From contig NZ_BMTT01000010.1 in the NCBI RefSeq assembly GCF_014649815.1, positions 186,001 to 250,000 of the forward strand: a stretch of DNA of 64,000 bases, written 5' to 3'. Position numbers and translations under genes: made by a program. Positions 7,101 to 14,871 of the stretch are shown here, in pieces; position 1 is the first letter of the stretch; each line of letters begins with the position of its first letter. The notes beneath the pieces are model-generated. The model made no database searches. It was not told where the DNA came from and was given only the letters and a program-made list of their open reading frames with translations. This DNA is from Streptomyces mutabilis (GTDB lineage: Bacteria > Actinomycetota > Actinomycetes > Streptomycetales > Streptomycetaceae).

Positions 7101-9068
7101 GGCGCGGGCCTCCTGCGCCACGAGCCGGCCGCCCGCGCCGCCGCCCAGCTCTTCTGGGCGCACGGCACGACAGCCGAGGAACGAGACGCCTGGACCCGCC
7201 GAGCCGTCTCCCTGGCCCGTGCCCGCGACACCTTCGGACTCACGCCCGCGATCGCCGACCTGGAAGCCGAACTCGCCGGCGCGATCGGCACGCGAGCGGC
7301 AGCCGCCTACCTCTTCGAGGAGCTGACGACCGGCCCCGACGGCTTCGTGCTCGGCGCGGGCACCCGGACCCTGCTCGACAAGTTCCGACACACGGTGGGC
7401 GACTCCGCCTACGACGACGATCTCACCGCCCTCACCGCCCCGGACGCCCGCAGGCAGCTCGTCGAGGCGTGGCTGACGTCGTACACCACCGCGACCGGCA
7501 CCGACCTCGCCCCCGGAGACCTGGCCGAGGCCGTGGCCGCGGAGCTGTGCCCCGGCCTGCCCCGCTACGAGTCGGACGCGCCCCTGTCCGAGACCGTCGA
7601 GGGCCTGCTCGGCACCCACCCGCGCGTCCACGACCGGACCCTGACCGTCCGCGTCGACGAACTCATCGCCCGTGCACGGGAGTTCCGCACCCGCGAGGTC
7701 CCCGCCCACCGCGCCTACCAGCGCCGCCGCGCGGCACTGGTCGCCGCTGAGCGCGGCCGCCTGCGCCTGGACGAGTTCCGGCCGCGCGTGATGTCCGCGT
7801 TCGTGCGCAGCAGGCTCATCGACGAGGTCTACCTCCCCCTGGTCGGCGACAGCCTCGCCAAGCAGCTCGGCACCACGGGCGACACCAAGCGCACCGACAC
7901 CGGCGGCCTGCTGCTGCTCATCTCCCCGCCGGGCTACGGCAAGACGACCCTCCTTGAGTACGTCGCCGACCGGCTCGGCCTCCTGTTGGTGAAGGTCAAC
8001 GGCCCGGCCCTGGGCCACACGGTGACCTCACTCGACCCGGCCGAGGCCCCGAACGCCACCGCCCGGCGGGAGATCGAGAAGATCAACTTCGCGCTGGAGG
8101 CGGGCAACAACACCCTCCTCCACCTCGACGACATCCAGCACACCTCGCCCGAGCTGCTGCAGAAGTTCATCCCACTGTGCGACGCCACCCGCCGCATAGA
8201 GGGCGTACGCGACGGCGAGCCGCGCACCTACGACCTGCGCGGCAAACGCTTCGCGGTGTGCATGGCGGGCAACCCGTACACCGAGTCCGGCAGCCGCTTC
8301 CAGGTCCCCGACATGCTCGCCAACCGTGCCGACGTGTGGAACCTCGGCGACGTCCTCACCGGCAAGCAGGACGCCTTCGCCCTGAGCTTCGTCGAGAACG
8401 CCCTGACCGCCAACCCGGTCCTCGCGCCGCTCGCCGGCCGCGACCGCGCCGACCTGGAACTGCTGCTCCGGCTGGCCGGGGGCGACCCTGCCGCGCGCGC
8501 CGACCGTCTCGCCCACCCGTACCCGCCCGCCGAACTGGACCGGATCACCGCGGTCCTGCGCCACCTGCTCACCGTCCGGGAGACCGTCCTGGCGGTCAAC
8601 GCCGCGTACATCGCCTCGGCCGCCCAGTCGGACACCACCCGCACCGAGCCGCCTTTCCGGCTGCAGGGCTCCTACCGCACCATGAACAAGATCGCCCAGC
8701 GCATCCAGCCGGTCATGAACGACGCCGAGCTGTCCGCCCTGATCGACGACCACTACACGGCCGAGGCCCAGACCCTCACCACCGGCGCCGAGGCCAACCT
8801 GCTGAAACTGGCCGAGCTGCGGGGCACCCTCACCACCGCCCAGGCCGGGCGCTGGTCCGAGCTGAAGGCGGCGTACGTCCGCACCCAGACCCTCGGCGGC
8901 CCCGAGAACGACCCCCTCACCCGAGCCGTCGCCGCACTCGGCCTGCTGGCCGACCGGGTCGCGGCCGTCGAGTCGGCCATCGACCGCGCCACCGACCCGC
9001 GCCACCTGATCGCCAACCCGACAGCCCGGCACGCCGCCCGTCCGGCGCGGGGGACCGGAGAGGAATGA
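4191..9068 (+). CDS. Giant DUF3686-type AAA ATPase ('DNA repair ATPase')
   Basis: The product has 1625 residues. The N-terminal half (about 1-450) has beta-rich stretches such as DVLLFGYNTVPGRGAET and GIVFPGGYCLATGTH, the region known in this family as DUF3686. Residues ~470-830 are helical and charged. A C-terminal AAA module has Walker A PPGYGKTTLLEYVADRLGL (about 1246-1264), Walker B NTLLHLDDIQ (about 1305-1314), and a sensor-like CMAGNPYTESG. ATG 4191 is chosen because GAGAGGG lies just upstream; the frame is open far earlier only as a shadow of the flotillin gene. Databases call such proteins 'DNA repair ATPase', but I know of no direct biochemical proof of that role. Its neighbour suggests a membrane-scaffold-linked remodeller. 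The AAA call is certain; the function is unknown. Confidence 0.85.
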   Translation: MTTALDTGTYEVLRDRLTAQAAELARRAEALNARRVEEFGSLRLELAGTEQLRTESACVPRDLVSVGDVLLFGYNTVPGRGAETAVRDVFALHDRALNRLPDDAVPGLLDDPAFVREFAALHRYFHQARLLQLRRVEDKVLAVFRTGEKADDIRVLRWALSDDGRASFLDARGDRDHVLPPAHDFAWTVTTREDHVLGRHPHVSIEGEVFVETLGGTLTVKTEDDTETDEGVYAEPVAEPLQSLADAHIAYARVGALVLVGVLPYKEDTHRYLVFNTLTRTVVRLDGIGQACRRLPEDQGIVFPGGYCLATGTHRTFDGVDTEGMEFERAVRSPNGEDVLFAFHARVAGRSLLLPYNVIRKEVAAPLSCHGWALFDDGALLTLRTAGTDPQRVHPVQRWTSPYVSDTHAAAQPAGTGPLARVGNADLVRGISDCLSVTRAVTETTPTGEVYEALVAACARVADSHHWLDEADLGALHEPLAQVRDTAKQVLTEFETVQTLTRQATDALTEATARVATVVRRLRGEAPRGAAAWVSGLTELRQAQGRLLTLKDMRYADTDRVDELAADVERDLASFGQRAVTHLAHEDAFADHRADIERLVADAEAITTVAEAEPLTARLDEHADNLRTVTDVVSGLDIGDATVRTSVLERIAEVLGGVNRARATLDGRRRALRDREGRAEFTAEFALLGQAVTGALAAAGTPEECDEQLARLLVRVEDLESRFAESDGFLAELADKRDEIHEALSARKQTLADARARRAERLAESADRVLTTIVRRASALADADAVTTYFTSDPMPAKVRRTADELRSLGDRVRAEELDGRLKSARQQALRALRDRTDLYADDGRTVRLGGHRFAVNTQPLDLTLVPQGENLAFALTGTDYRAPVTDPDFAATRPYWDRPLPSESPGIYRAEHLAARLLDEHGPAALAAAEDLPALVRHAAQEAYDEGYERGVHDHDAALILAALLRLHEGAGLLRHEPAARAAAQLFWAHGTTAEERDAWTRRAVSLARARDTFGLTPAIADLEAELAGAIGTRAAAAYLFEELTTGPDGFVLGAGTRTLLDKFRHTVGDSAYDDDLTALTAPDARRQLVEAWLTSYTTATGTDLAPGDLAEAVAAELCPGLPRYESDAPLSETVEGLLGTHPRVHDRTLTVRVDELIARAREFRTREVPAHRAYQRRRAALVAAERGRLRLDEFRPRVMSAFVRSRLIDEVYLPLVGDSLAKQLGTTGDTKRTDTGGLLLLISPPGYGKTTLLEYVADRLGLLLVKVNGPALGHTVTSLDPAEAPNATARREIEKINFALEAGNNTLLHLDDIQHTSPELLQKFIPLCDATRRIEGVRDGEPRTYDLRGKRFAVCMAGNPYTESGSRFQVPDMLANRADVWNLGDVLTGKQDAFALSFVENALTANPVLAPLAGRDRADLELLLRLAGGDPAARADRLAHPYPPAELDRITAVLRHLLTVRETVLAVNAAYIASAAQSDTTRTEPPFRLQGSYRTMNKIAQRIQPVMNDAELSALIDDHYTAEAQTLTTGAEANLLKLAELRGTLTTAQAGRWSELKAAYVRTQTLGGPENDPLTRAVAALGLLADRVAAVESAIDRATDPRHLIANPTARHAARPARGTGEE

Positions 9069-9243
9069 GGAGGACCGCCCAGCGCATGGCGTCTTGCCGC
9101 AACGCGGCAGCGTCCGGCGGGCGGCGCTGCCCGTCAGGCACCTGCCAGGGAGGCATAAGGGGCGTGTAAAGTCCGTCGCGGAGTGCCGGGAAGCCTGGTC
9201 GGCGGCAGGGAACATCTGTCTTCGTCGATCGGGGTTGGTCTTC

Positions 9244-10491
9244 GTGGTACTCATCGCGGTGTTCGGCGCCGCTCTGCTCATAGCGGTTCTGCTCTCCGGA
9301 CTCGCTGCCCGGACCGTGCTGTCCACCTCCTTCCTCTTCCTCGCCGGCGGCGCTCTCGTCAGCGACGGCTTCCTCGGGCTGATCCACATCACCCCGGACA
9401 GCGACATCGTCGCGGTCACCGCCGATCTCGCCCTGTTCGCGGTGCTGTTCACCGACGGCATGCACGTGTCCTTCCCGAAGCTCAGGGAGAACTGGAAGAA
9501 CCCGGCCCGCGCCCTCGATCTCGGGATGCCCCTCGCCTTCGTCGGCATGGCGCTGATCACCCACTACCTGGTCGGGCTGGACTGGACGACTTCCTTCCTC
9601 GTGGGCGCGGTCCTGGCCCCCACCGACCCGGTGTTCGCCTCGGCGATCGTGGGCCGCAAGGAAGTACCGGCCAAGCTCCGGCAGTTGCTGAACGTGGAGA
9701 GCGGCGTCAACGACGGGCTCGCCCTGCCGGTGGTGCTCATCCTCATCGCCGCCGCCGGACCGACCAGTGGCCACGCGGAGGCGTCCTTCGGGAAGATCGC
9801 CCTGGAGCTCGGGCTGGGGCTCGCCTTCGGTGTGGTCCTGCCACTTCTGGTCAACGGACTCGTGCGGTTCCGGCTGTTGGGAGCAGAGCCCAAGCTGCAG
9901 CCACTGTTGCCACTGGCCACCGGAATCATCCTGTACGCCGCGTGCCACCTGACCCATGCGAATTCTTACCTGGCAGCCTTCTCCGCAGGCGCCGTGCTCA
10001 CCGCCGTATCGTCCGAGGCGAAGACGGCCTTCGAACCGCTCGGTGAGGCGCTCGCGGAACTGGCCAAGTTCGCCGCACTGCTGGTCTTCGGCGCCCTGCT
10101 GACGCCTCAGCTCTTCGCCGACCTGTCCTGGACCGGATACGTGGCCGTACTCCTGGCGATCGTGCTGGTGCGCCCGGCATCGATGCTGCTCTCTCTCGTC
10201 GGCACGCAGTTCGACCGACGGGAGAGGCTGGTGGCCGCGTGGTTCGGCCCCAAGGGCTTCGCGTCGGTGGTCTACGGGCTTCTGGTGCTGCAGGCCGGGA
10301 TTCCGCAGGGGGAGCAGGCATACACGCTCATCGCCGTCTGCATCGCTTTCTCGATCATCGCGCACAGCAGCACCGACGTGCCCATAGCAAGGGTCTTCGA
10401 CGTCGAGGACCTGACCGGCATTCCGGGGCCGGAGAGCAACGCGCGAACCGGGGTCGCGAGCGAGGAGGACGGACGTGTCCGCCGACCGTGA
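9244..10491 (+). CDS. CPA1-family Na+(K+)/H+ antiporter, NhaP-like
   Basis: The product has 415 residues with about 12 membrane helices. The exchanger core motif ESGVNDGLALPVVL (Asn-Asp pair in helix 5), preceded by GAVLAPTDPVFASAIVG, marks the cation:proton antiporter 1 family. The C-terminal cytoplasmic tail is short and lacks an RCK/TrkA-C domain. It would exchange Na+ or K+ for H+ across the cytoplasmic membrane. The open frame extends back to 9094, but the upstream part is arginine-rich and not membrane-like. GTG 9244 starts directly at the first helix, with GGGG about nine bases upstream; TTG 9235 is an alternative. Its end overlaps the next small gene by 17 bases, indicating one transcript. 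Confidence 0.85.
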   Translation: MVLIAVFGAALLIAVLLSGLAARTVLSTSFLFLAGGALVSDGFLGLIHITPDSDIVAVTADLALFAVLFTDGMHVSFPKLRENWKNPARALDLGMPLAFVGMALITHYLVGLDWTTSFLVGAVLAPTDPVFASAIVGRKEVPAKLRQLLNVESGVNDGLALPVVLILIAAAGPTSGHAEASFGKIALELGLGLAFGVVLPLLVNGLVRFRLLGAEPKLQPLLPLATGIILYAACHLTHANSYLAAFSAGAVLTAVSSEAKTAFEPLGEALAELAKFAALLVFGALLTPQLFADLSWTGYVAVLLAIVLVRPASMLLSLVGTQFDRRERLVAAWFGPKGFASVVYGLLVLQAGIPQGEQAYTLIAVCIAFSIIAHSSTDVPIARVFDVEDLTGIPGPESNARTGVASEEDGRVRRP

Positions 10492-10675
10492 GCACGGTGT
10501 GCGCCGACCGGGACGAGGGCCTGCGGGTCGGCTGACCGGCGCGGGTGCACTGGCCGCTGTGGCCGGGAGCGTGATGTACGTGCTGCCCGGCCCCGGCCTG
10601 CCCTTGGTGGTCACGGGAGTCTCGCTGCTCCTCGGCGGGGCGGTCCTGTGGTTCCTCGGACGGAGGCGGAGATGA
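10475..10675 (+). CDS. Small membrane protein, 66 residues
   Basis: GTG 10475 has GAGGAGG just upstream, inside the end of the antiporter gene. After a basic, glycine-rich N-terminus come one or two hydrophobic segments (GALAAVAGSVMYVLPGPGLP and LVVTGVSLLLGGAVLWFLG) and a terminal RRRR. The arrangement recalls transmembrane proteins of the PGPGW type (YVLPGPGLPLVVTG). Its stop shares an ATGA with the next start, so translation is probably coupled. It may be an accessory of the antiporter, which is inference from position only. Confidence 0.65.
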   Translation: MSADREHGVRRPGRGPAGRLTGAGALAAVAGSVMYVLPGPGLPLVVTGVSLLLGGAVLWFLGRRRR

Positions 10676-11225
10676 CCGGGAGCCACGCGGAGCCGCAGGT
10701 GTGGCGGGCGGGATGGCCGGCCCGCGTGGCGGCTGCGGGATCATGCCTGGTGTTCTTGGAATTCGTCGAGCGTCCTGCCGGAGGGACGCTGGCCACCCGC
10801 GGCCCGGCGCAGTGTTCTTCGCGGCGTGGACATCGCTGGTGGCCGGTTGGCTGTGTTGCCGAGTGGGACTGTGGCGCCTCACCGCTGACCTGAACGGGGT
10901 GCACATCCGCAGGATGTGGACCGTGACGTTCCTGCCGTGGTCGGAGATCGGACGAGTGGAACTGCGGCGCGACGGGCTGCTCGAGTTCGTGGGAGCGACG
11001 GAGATTCCGCTGGCGGGCCTGTTCCCGCCGCCATGGGCCGACAGGCTGATGGGACGTCGAGGAGCCGGAGGCCGAGCCGCGCAGAGGCTGACCGAGATGG
11101 CCCGGAACGCCGATCTGCGTCCGCAGGCCCGAGCAGGGCGGGCCGCGACCGGCTCGGCGTTCGCTTCTCGGGCGCTGCCACTGGCGGTCGCCTTGTTCGC
11201 CGCAGCGGAGTGGATCCACCGCTGA
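10672..11225 (+). pseudogene. PH-like (bPH) membrane protein gene, apparently frameshifted
   Basis: An ATGA overlap with the previous gene points to a start at 10672 (MTGSHAEPQVWRAGWPARVA), a natural N-terminus for this type. That frame loses protein character near 10800 and stops at about 10893. In another frame the downstream part is clearly coding: a membrane helix (VFFAAWTSLVAGWLCCRVG), then LTADLNGVHIRRMWT and FLPWSEIGRVELRRDGLLEF, typical of bacterial PH-domain proteins, and a second C-terminal helix near EWIHR. A frame change around 10790-10815 would join the two. Otherwise translation starts within the second frame (10701 or 10714) and gives a 170-174 residue protein with an odd, Cys/Arg-rich N-terminus. 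Sequencing error, true pseudogene and alternative start all remain possible. Confidence 0.55.
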
Positions 11226-11249
11226 CCCGTCTGCACCCGGAGGAGAGTT

Positions 11250-11564
11250 GTGGGCTTGTACGCGAACTGGGGGTTCCTGACGGGCTCCACCATGCTGTGG
11301 TTGCCCTTCGTGGTAGCCCAGTGCCGTGGCCGGACGCTTCCGTGGCTGCGTCACCGCGGGCCCGTGCGGCTGCTCGGTGCAGCGGGCCTGACGCTGTACG
11401 GGGTGGTCGTCGTCGTCAATACCGTTCCCCGGCTGACCGGCGCGGCGCCTGGCACCCTGGCTCATGTCTCCCACGTGGCGATGGCTTTGACCGGGCTCTA
11501 CGGCGTGCTGCTCGTCATCTACGCGGTCAAAACATCCGCGGCCTCGCGCACGGGATGCGCATGA
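11250..11564 (+). CDS. Small integral membrane protein, function unknown
   Basis: The product has 104 residues from GTG 11250, which has GGAGGAG seven bases upstream. Three hydrophobic segments are visible: WGFLTGSTMLWLPFVVAQ, LLGAAGLTLYGVVVVVNTV and VAMALTGLYGVLLVIYAV. No catalytic or binding motif is seen and I do not recognise the family. It lies 24 bases after the PH-like gene and is the last gene of the antiporter cluster. Confidence 0.6.
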   Translation: MGLYANWGFLTGSTMLWLPFVVAQCRGRTLPWLRHRGPVRLLGAAGLTLYGVVVVVNTVPRLTGAAPGTLAHVSHVAMALTGLYGVLLVIYAVKTSAASRTGCA

Positions 11565-12167
11565 CCCAGGGCAGTGGCCCGACTACCTGCGATCTCCCCC
11601 GGACCTGTCACCAGGACACGGCGCCGGCCAGAACGCGTCCGGCGACCTGCTGACGGGCATCCTCACCGGCCGCGACCACATGTTGTCCGGCCGGCGTGGG
11701 TGGCCAGTGCCTTGGTCCGGGCGGCACCGGCCACCGCGCGAGTCTCGCAGCGCACCACATGCCGACCTCGCGACGGGCGGCAGCGTTCCTGTTCTTGCTG
11801 GGCGTCGCCCCGGTACCGGCCCGGTTCGCCGCCTGATCCGGCCAATGGCCGACTCCGCTCCCTGCCCAGATGGCTGCACGGGTACGTCGAGGACCGACGG
11901 GATCGGTCGAACGCGGAAGCCCGTGCGGAGCGCAGGCCGGAGACAAGAAGAGATCTGATTGCTTCCCGAAGGGTCGGAGGTACGGCGGCACCGTGGGGGA
12001 CGCTCGGACGTGGGACGAGGACAGATCCCCGGCAGCTTGGATTCGCGGACGCGTACGGTCACGACCGCTGGTGCGAGTCACGGCGCGCGGCTGCGTCCGC
12101 CTCGTCCCGGAGAAGCCGACGAAGATCTTCTCCCTGATCTCTCCCAAGCTATCTCCAGAAACCACCC
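11565..12167. other. About 600 bases without a convincing gene
   Basis: Open frames run across both strands, but they are arginine/proline-rich shadows without ribosome sites or recognisable motifs. The stretch abuts the 3' end of the tRNA-Pro gene, a common integration site, but I see no integrase fragment and no repeat of the tRNA 3' end here. Confidence 0.4.
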
Positions 12168-12200
12168 AGGGGCCCGACCCGCTAAGCGGATCAGGCCCCT
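12168..12200 (-). terminator. Terminator of the tRNA-Pro gene
   Basis: AGGGGCC/GGCCCCT outer arms plus an inner CCGC/GCGG pairing form a strong imperfect hairpin. It begins 18 bases beyond the tRNA 3' end in the direction of transcription. Confidence 0.7.
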
Positions 12201-12217
12201 GACGTGGTACTTCTCTG

Positions 12218-12291
<74 letters not shown>

Positions 12292-12358
12292 ATCGTCGCC
12301 GCTCTCGCGGCGACGTCGTTTACTTTAGCCCACCCGGAGCCGGAGACGAAATCCGGTT

Positions 12359-13120
12359 TTACCAGCGATGGCGCAGCGGGTTCGGGCGGATGTGGTCGAG
12401 AGCCACGAGGAGGACGCCCAGGGCGTAGAGGGAGAGGCCCAGGAGGAGGGCGTTGCCGAGGACGCCCGTGTAACCGTGCTGGTCGACGTCGAGGAAGGGG
12501 TAGAGGTAGCGGTCCTGGGTGCCGGGGAGGAGGAGTTCGCCGCGGGCCAGGGAGAAGGTCAGGTAGGCGAGGGGGTAGAGCAGCCACGCGGCGGCCTGGT
12601 GCAGGTGGAGGCGGCCGGGGGTGGTGAGGAGCAGCCAGTCCAGGAGTGCGACGGCGGGGACGGCCGTGTTCAGGATGTGCGTCGCTGCTGCTTGCCAGCC
12701 GGTGCCCGCGGCCGCGGCCTCGGTCGCGAAGGGGCTCGACGCGTTGGTCAGGAGCAGGTGGTGCACGAGGCCGGCGGCGACGACGTAGAGCAGGGCCGCG
12801 CCGGTGAGGGCGCCCGGCAGGGGGCGGCGGGCGGACCAGGCGCGGCGGGCGGAGGCGAGCGTGACGAGGGCCAGCAGGACGCTGCTCTGGAGCGTGAAGT
12901 GGCTGATCGTCCGGGTGGCCGGGCCTCCCGTCGCCAGTTGGAGTGCGACGCCCGTCAGGGCCAGCAGCGCCGTCAGGAGGCGGAAGGCGGCGACCAGCGG
13001 GCGGCGTACCGGGGTGATCACGGCGGTCGCCGGGACGGGGGAGGGGAACAGGGCGGGCGGGCCCGGGACCGCGGGGAGGTCCGGGATGTCCCTGGGGATG
13101 GGAGGTATCGGCGCTGTCAT
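12359..13120 (-). CDS. Pr6Pr family integral membrane protein
   Basis: The product has 253 residues. A proline-rich N-terminal tail of about 35 residues precedes six predicted membrane helices. The pattern HFTLQSSVLLALVTLASARR, LVHHLLL, HILNTAVPAVALLDWLL, WLLYPLAYLTFSLARGE and YPFLDVDQHGYTGVLGNALL is the Pr6Pr family signature (six-helix proteins with conserved prolines and His-rich helix ends). The function is unknown. The gene is monocistronic or follows the phosphoesterase to its right on the same strand (94-base gap). Its end lies 67 bases from tRNA-Pro. Confidence 0.8.
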   Translation of the reverse strand: MTAPIPPIPRDIPDLPAVPGPPALFPSPVPATAVITPVRRPLVAAFRLLTALLALTGVALQLATGGPATRTISHFTLQSSVLLALVTLASARRAWSARRPLPGALTGAALLYVVAAGLVHHLLLTNASSPFATEAAAAGTGWQAAATHILNTAVPAVALLDWLLLTTPGRLHLHQAAAWLLYPLAYLTFSLARGELLLPGTQDRYLYPFLDVDQHGYTGVLGNALLLGLSLYALGVLLVALDHIRPNPLRHRW

Positions 13121-13214
13121 GGCCTCAAGCTAGACAGACCAGACATATCGGGCTATGCGGGGTGGGCCGTGTGGGTTACCGCCACCGGCCCGTCCGCCGC
13201 GAGGACGACCGTCG

Positions 13215-14141
13215 CTACTCCCGTCCCACCAGCGTCAGCAGCGTCGCCTCCGGGGGGCAGGCGAAGCGGACCGGGGTGTAGCGGTTGGTGCCGCAACCCG
13301 CCGAGACGTGGAGGTAGGCGGTACGGCCCTCGGCCGTGTGCGTGGACAGGCCCTTCACGCGGTCCGTGTCCAGGTCGCAGTTGGTGACCAGGGCGCCGTA
13401 GAAGGGGATGCACAACTGGCCGCCGTGGGTGTGGCCGGCCAGGACCAGGGGGTAACCGTCCGCCGTGTAGGAGTCCAGGACGCGCAGGTACGGGGCGTGG
13501 ACCACGCCCATCGAGAAGTCGGCCGTGCCGGACGGACCGCCGGCCACCTCCGTGTACCGGTCGCGCTTGATGTGCGGGTCGTCCAGTCCCGTCAGCTCGA
13601 CGGACACGCCCTCGACCTTGAGCGTGCCGCGCGTGTTCGTGAGGTTCTGCCAGCCGGCGGCGTCGAAGCCGTCGCGGAGGTCCTCCCACGGGTTGTGGAC
13701 GGCACCGACGGCGGGCGCGTTGCCGTTCAGACCGTGGCGTCCCTGGGCCTTCTCGATCAGGTAGCGGGCGGGATTGCGCAGCTTGGGGCCGTAGTAGTCG
13801 TTGGAGCCGAAGACGTAGGCGCCGGGGAACTCCATCAGGGGGCCGAGGGCGTCCAGGACCTCCGGGACGCCGTCCGGGTCGGAGAGGTTGTCGCCGGTGT
13901 TGATCACGAAGTCGGGACGCAGACCCGCCAGGGAGCGCAGCCAGCGCTGCTTCTTGCGCTGGCCGCCGACCATGTGGATGTCGGAGACCTGGAGCACGCG
14001 CAGGGGACGCATCCCGGAGGGCAGGACGGGGATCGTCACCCGTCGCAGGCGGAAGGAACGGGCCTCGAAGCCCGCCGCGTAGACCAGACCGGCGGCGCCA
14101 ACCGCCGTGATTCCCAGGGGTACTCCGTATCGCGCGCGCAT
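13215..14141 (-). CDS. Calcineurin-like metallophosphoesterase, membrane-anchored
   Basis: The product has 308 residues. An N-terminal hydrophobic segment (about 5-22) precedes the phosphoesterase core: LRVLQVSDIHMVG (DxH metal ligands), NTGDNLSDPD (GD motif), VFGSNDYYG in place of the usual GNHD/E, and LAGHTHGGQLCIP (GHTHGGQ). This is the YkuE-like dinuclear-metal branch, expected at the outer face of the membrane. ATG 14141 begins MRARYGVPLG; an ATG at 14150 is possible and neither has a strong ribosome site. It is divergent from the yqeY gene. Next to a PBP, the same order as Rv3683/ponA2, it may act on envelope phosphodiesters, which is inference. Confidence 0.85.
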   Translation of the reverse strand: MRARYGVPLGITAVGAAGLVYAAGFEARSFRLRRVTIPVLPSGMRPLRVLQVSDIHMVGGQRKKQRWLRSLAGLRPDFVINTGDNLSDPDGVPEVLDALGPLMEFPGAYVFGSNDYYGPKLRNPARYLIEKAQGRHGLNGNAPAVGAVHNPWEDLRDGFDAAGWQNLTNTRGTLKVEGVSVELTGLDDPHIKRDRYTEVAGGPSGTADFSMGVVHAPYLRVLDSYTADGYPLVLAGHTHGGQLCIPFYGALVTNCDLDTDRVKGLSTHTAEGRTAYLHVSAGCGTNRYTPVRFACPPEATLLTLVGRE

Positions 14142-14283
14142 GGGTCCCATCGTGTCAGAAGCGGTGACCTCCGGCGGCGGCGCGTCGGTCCGTTCCTCGG
14201 CCCGCCCGTCGCTCCCCGTGGTCCACCCCCGGCCCGTGAAATCGGCGGGCGTCCGGCCGGTCGCACCTGCGACAATCAATCCC

Positions 14284-14748
14284 ATGACCACGCTCAAGTC
14301 GAAGCTGCAGGACGACCTCAACGCCGCGATCAAGGAGCGCGACGAGCTCCGCTCCTCGACGCTCCGGCTGACGCTCGCCGCGATCACCAAGGAGGAGGTC
14401 GCGGGGAAGGAGAAGCGGGAGCTCTCCGACGACGAGGTGCAGAAGGTGATCACCCGCGAGGCGAAGAAGCGCCGCGAGGCCGCCGAGGCCTTCGCCCAGG
14501 GCGGTCGCGCCGAGAGCGCCGAGCGGGAGCAGGCGGAGGGCGAGGTGCTCGCCGCCTACCTGCCCAAGCAGCTCTCCGACGACGAGCTGAACGCGATCGT
14601 CGCGCAGGCCGTCGAGGAGGCCAAGTCGGCGGGCGCCGAGGGGCCGCGGGCCATGGGCGCCGTCATGAAGATCGTGAACCCGCAGGTGGCCGGGCAGGCC
14701 GAGGGCGGCCGGGTCGCCGCCGCGGTCAAGAAGCTGCTGGCGGGCTGA
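14284..14748 (+). CDS. GatB/YqeY domain protein
   Basis: The product has 154 residues, nearly all helical and charged, and matches the full YqeY fold: MTTLKSKLQDDLNAAIKERD, LRLTLAAITKEE, then a C-terminal domain with EGPRAMGAVMKIVNPQVAGQ similar to the tail of GatB. YqeY proteins are stand-alone relatives of the tRNA-binding tail of the amidotransferase GatB; their cellular role is unsettled. The gene is followed at once by a very strong bidirectional terminator. Confidence 0.88.
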   Translation: MTTLKSKLQDDLNAAIKERDELRSSTLRLTLAAITKEEVAGKEKRELSDDEVQKVITREAKKRREAAEAFAQGGRAESAEREQAEGEVLAAYLPKQLSDDELNAIVAQAVEEAKSAGAEGPRAMGAVMKIVNPQVAGQAEGGRVAAAVKKLLAG

Positions 14749-14768
14749 TCCCGTAGTCGTACGCAAGC

Positions 14769-14814
14769 GAAAGGCCGGTGGCCCTCACCTCTCGGTGAGG
14801 GCCACCGGCCTTTC
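14769..14814. terminator. Strong bidirectional terminator between yqeY and the PBP gene
   Basis: Perfect 21-base arms (14769-14789 and 14794-14814) close on a four-base loop. GAAA and TTTC at the arm ends give short T-runs on both strands. It serves the convergent yqeY (plus) and PBP (minus) genes. Confidence 0.92.
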
Positions 14815-14871
14815 CTCGTCTCCGAGCGTTCGGAGGCGTCCTGAGGCGTTCGGGGGCGATCGGAGGCGGTC

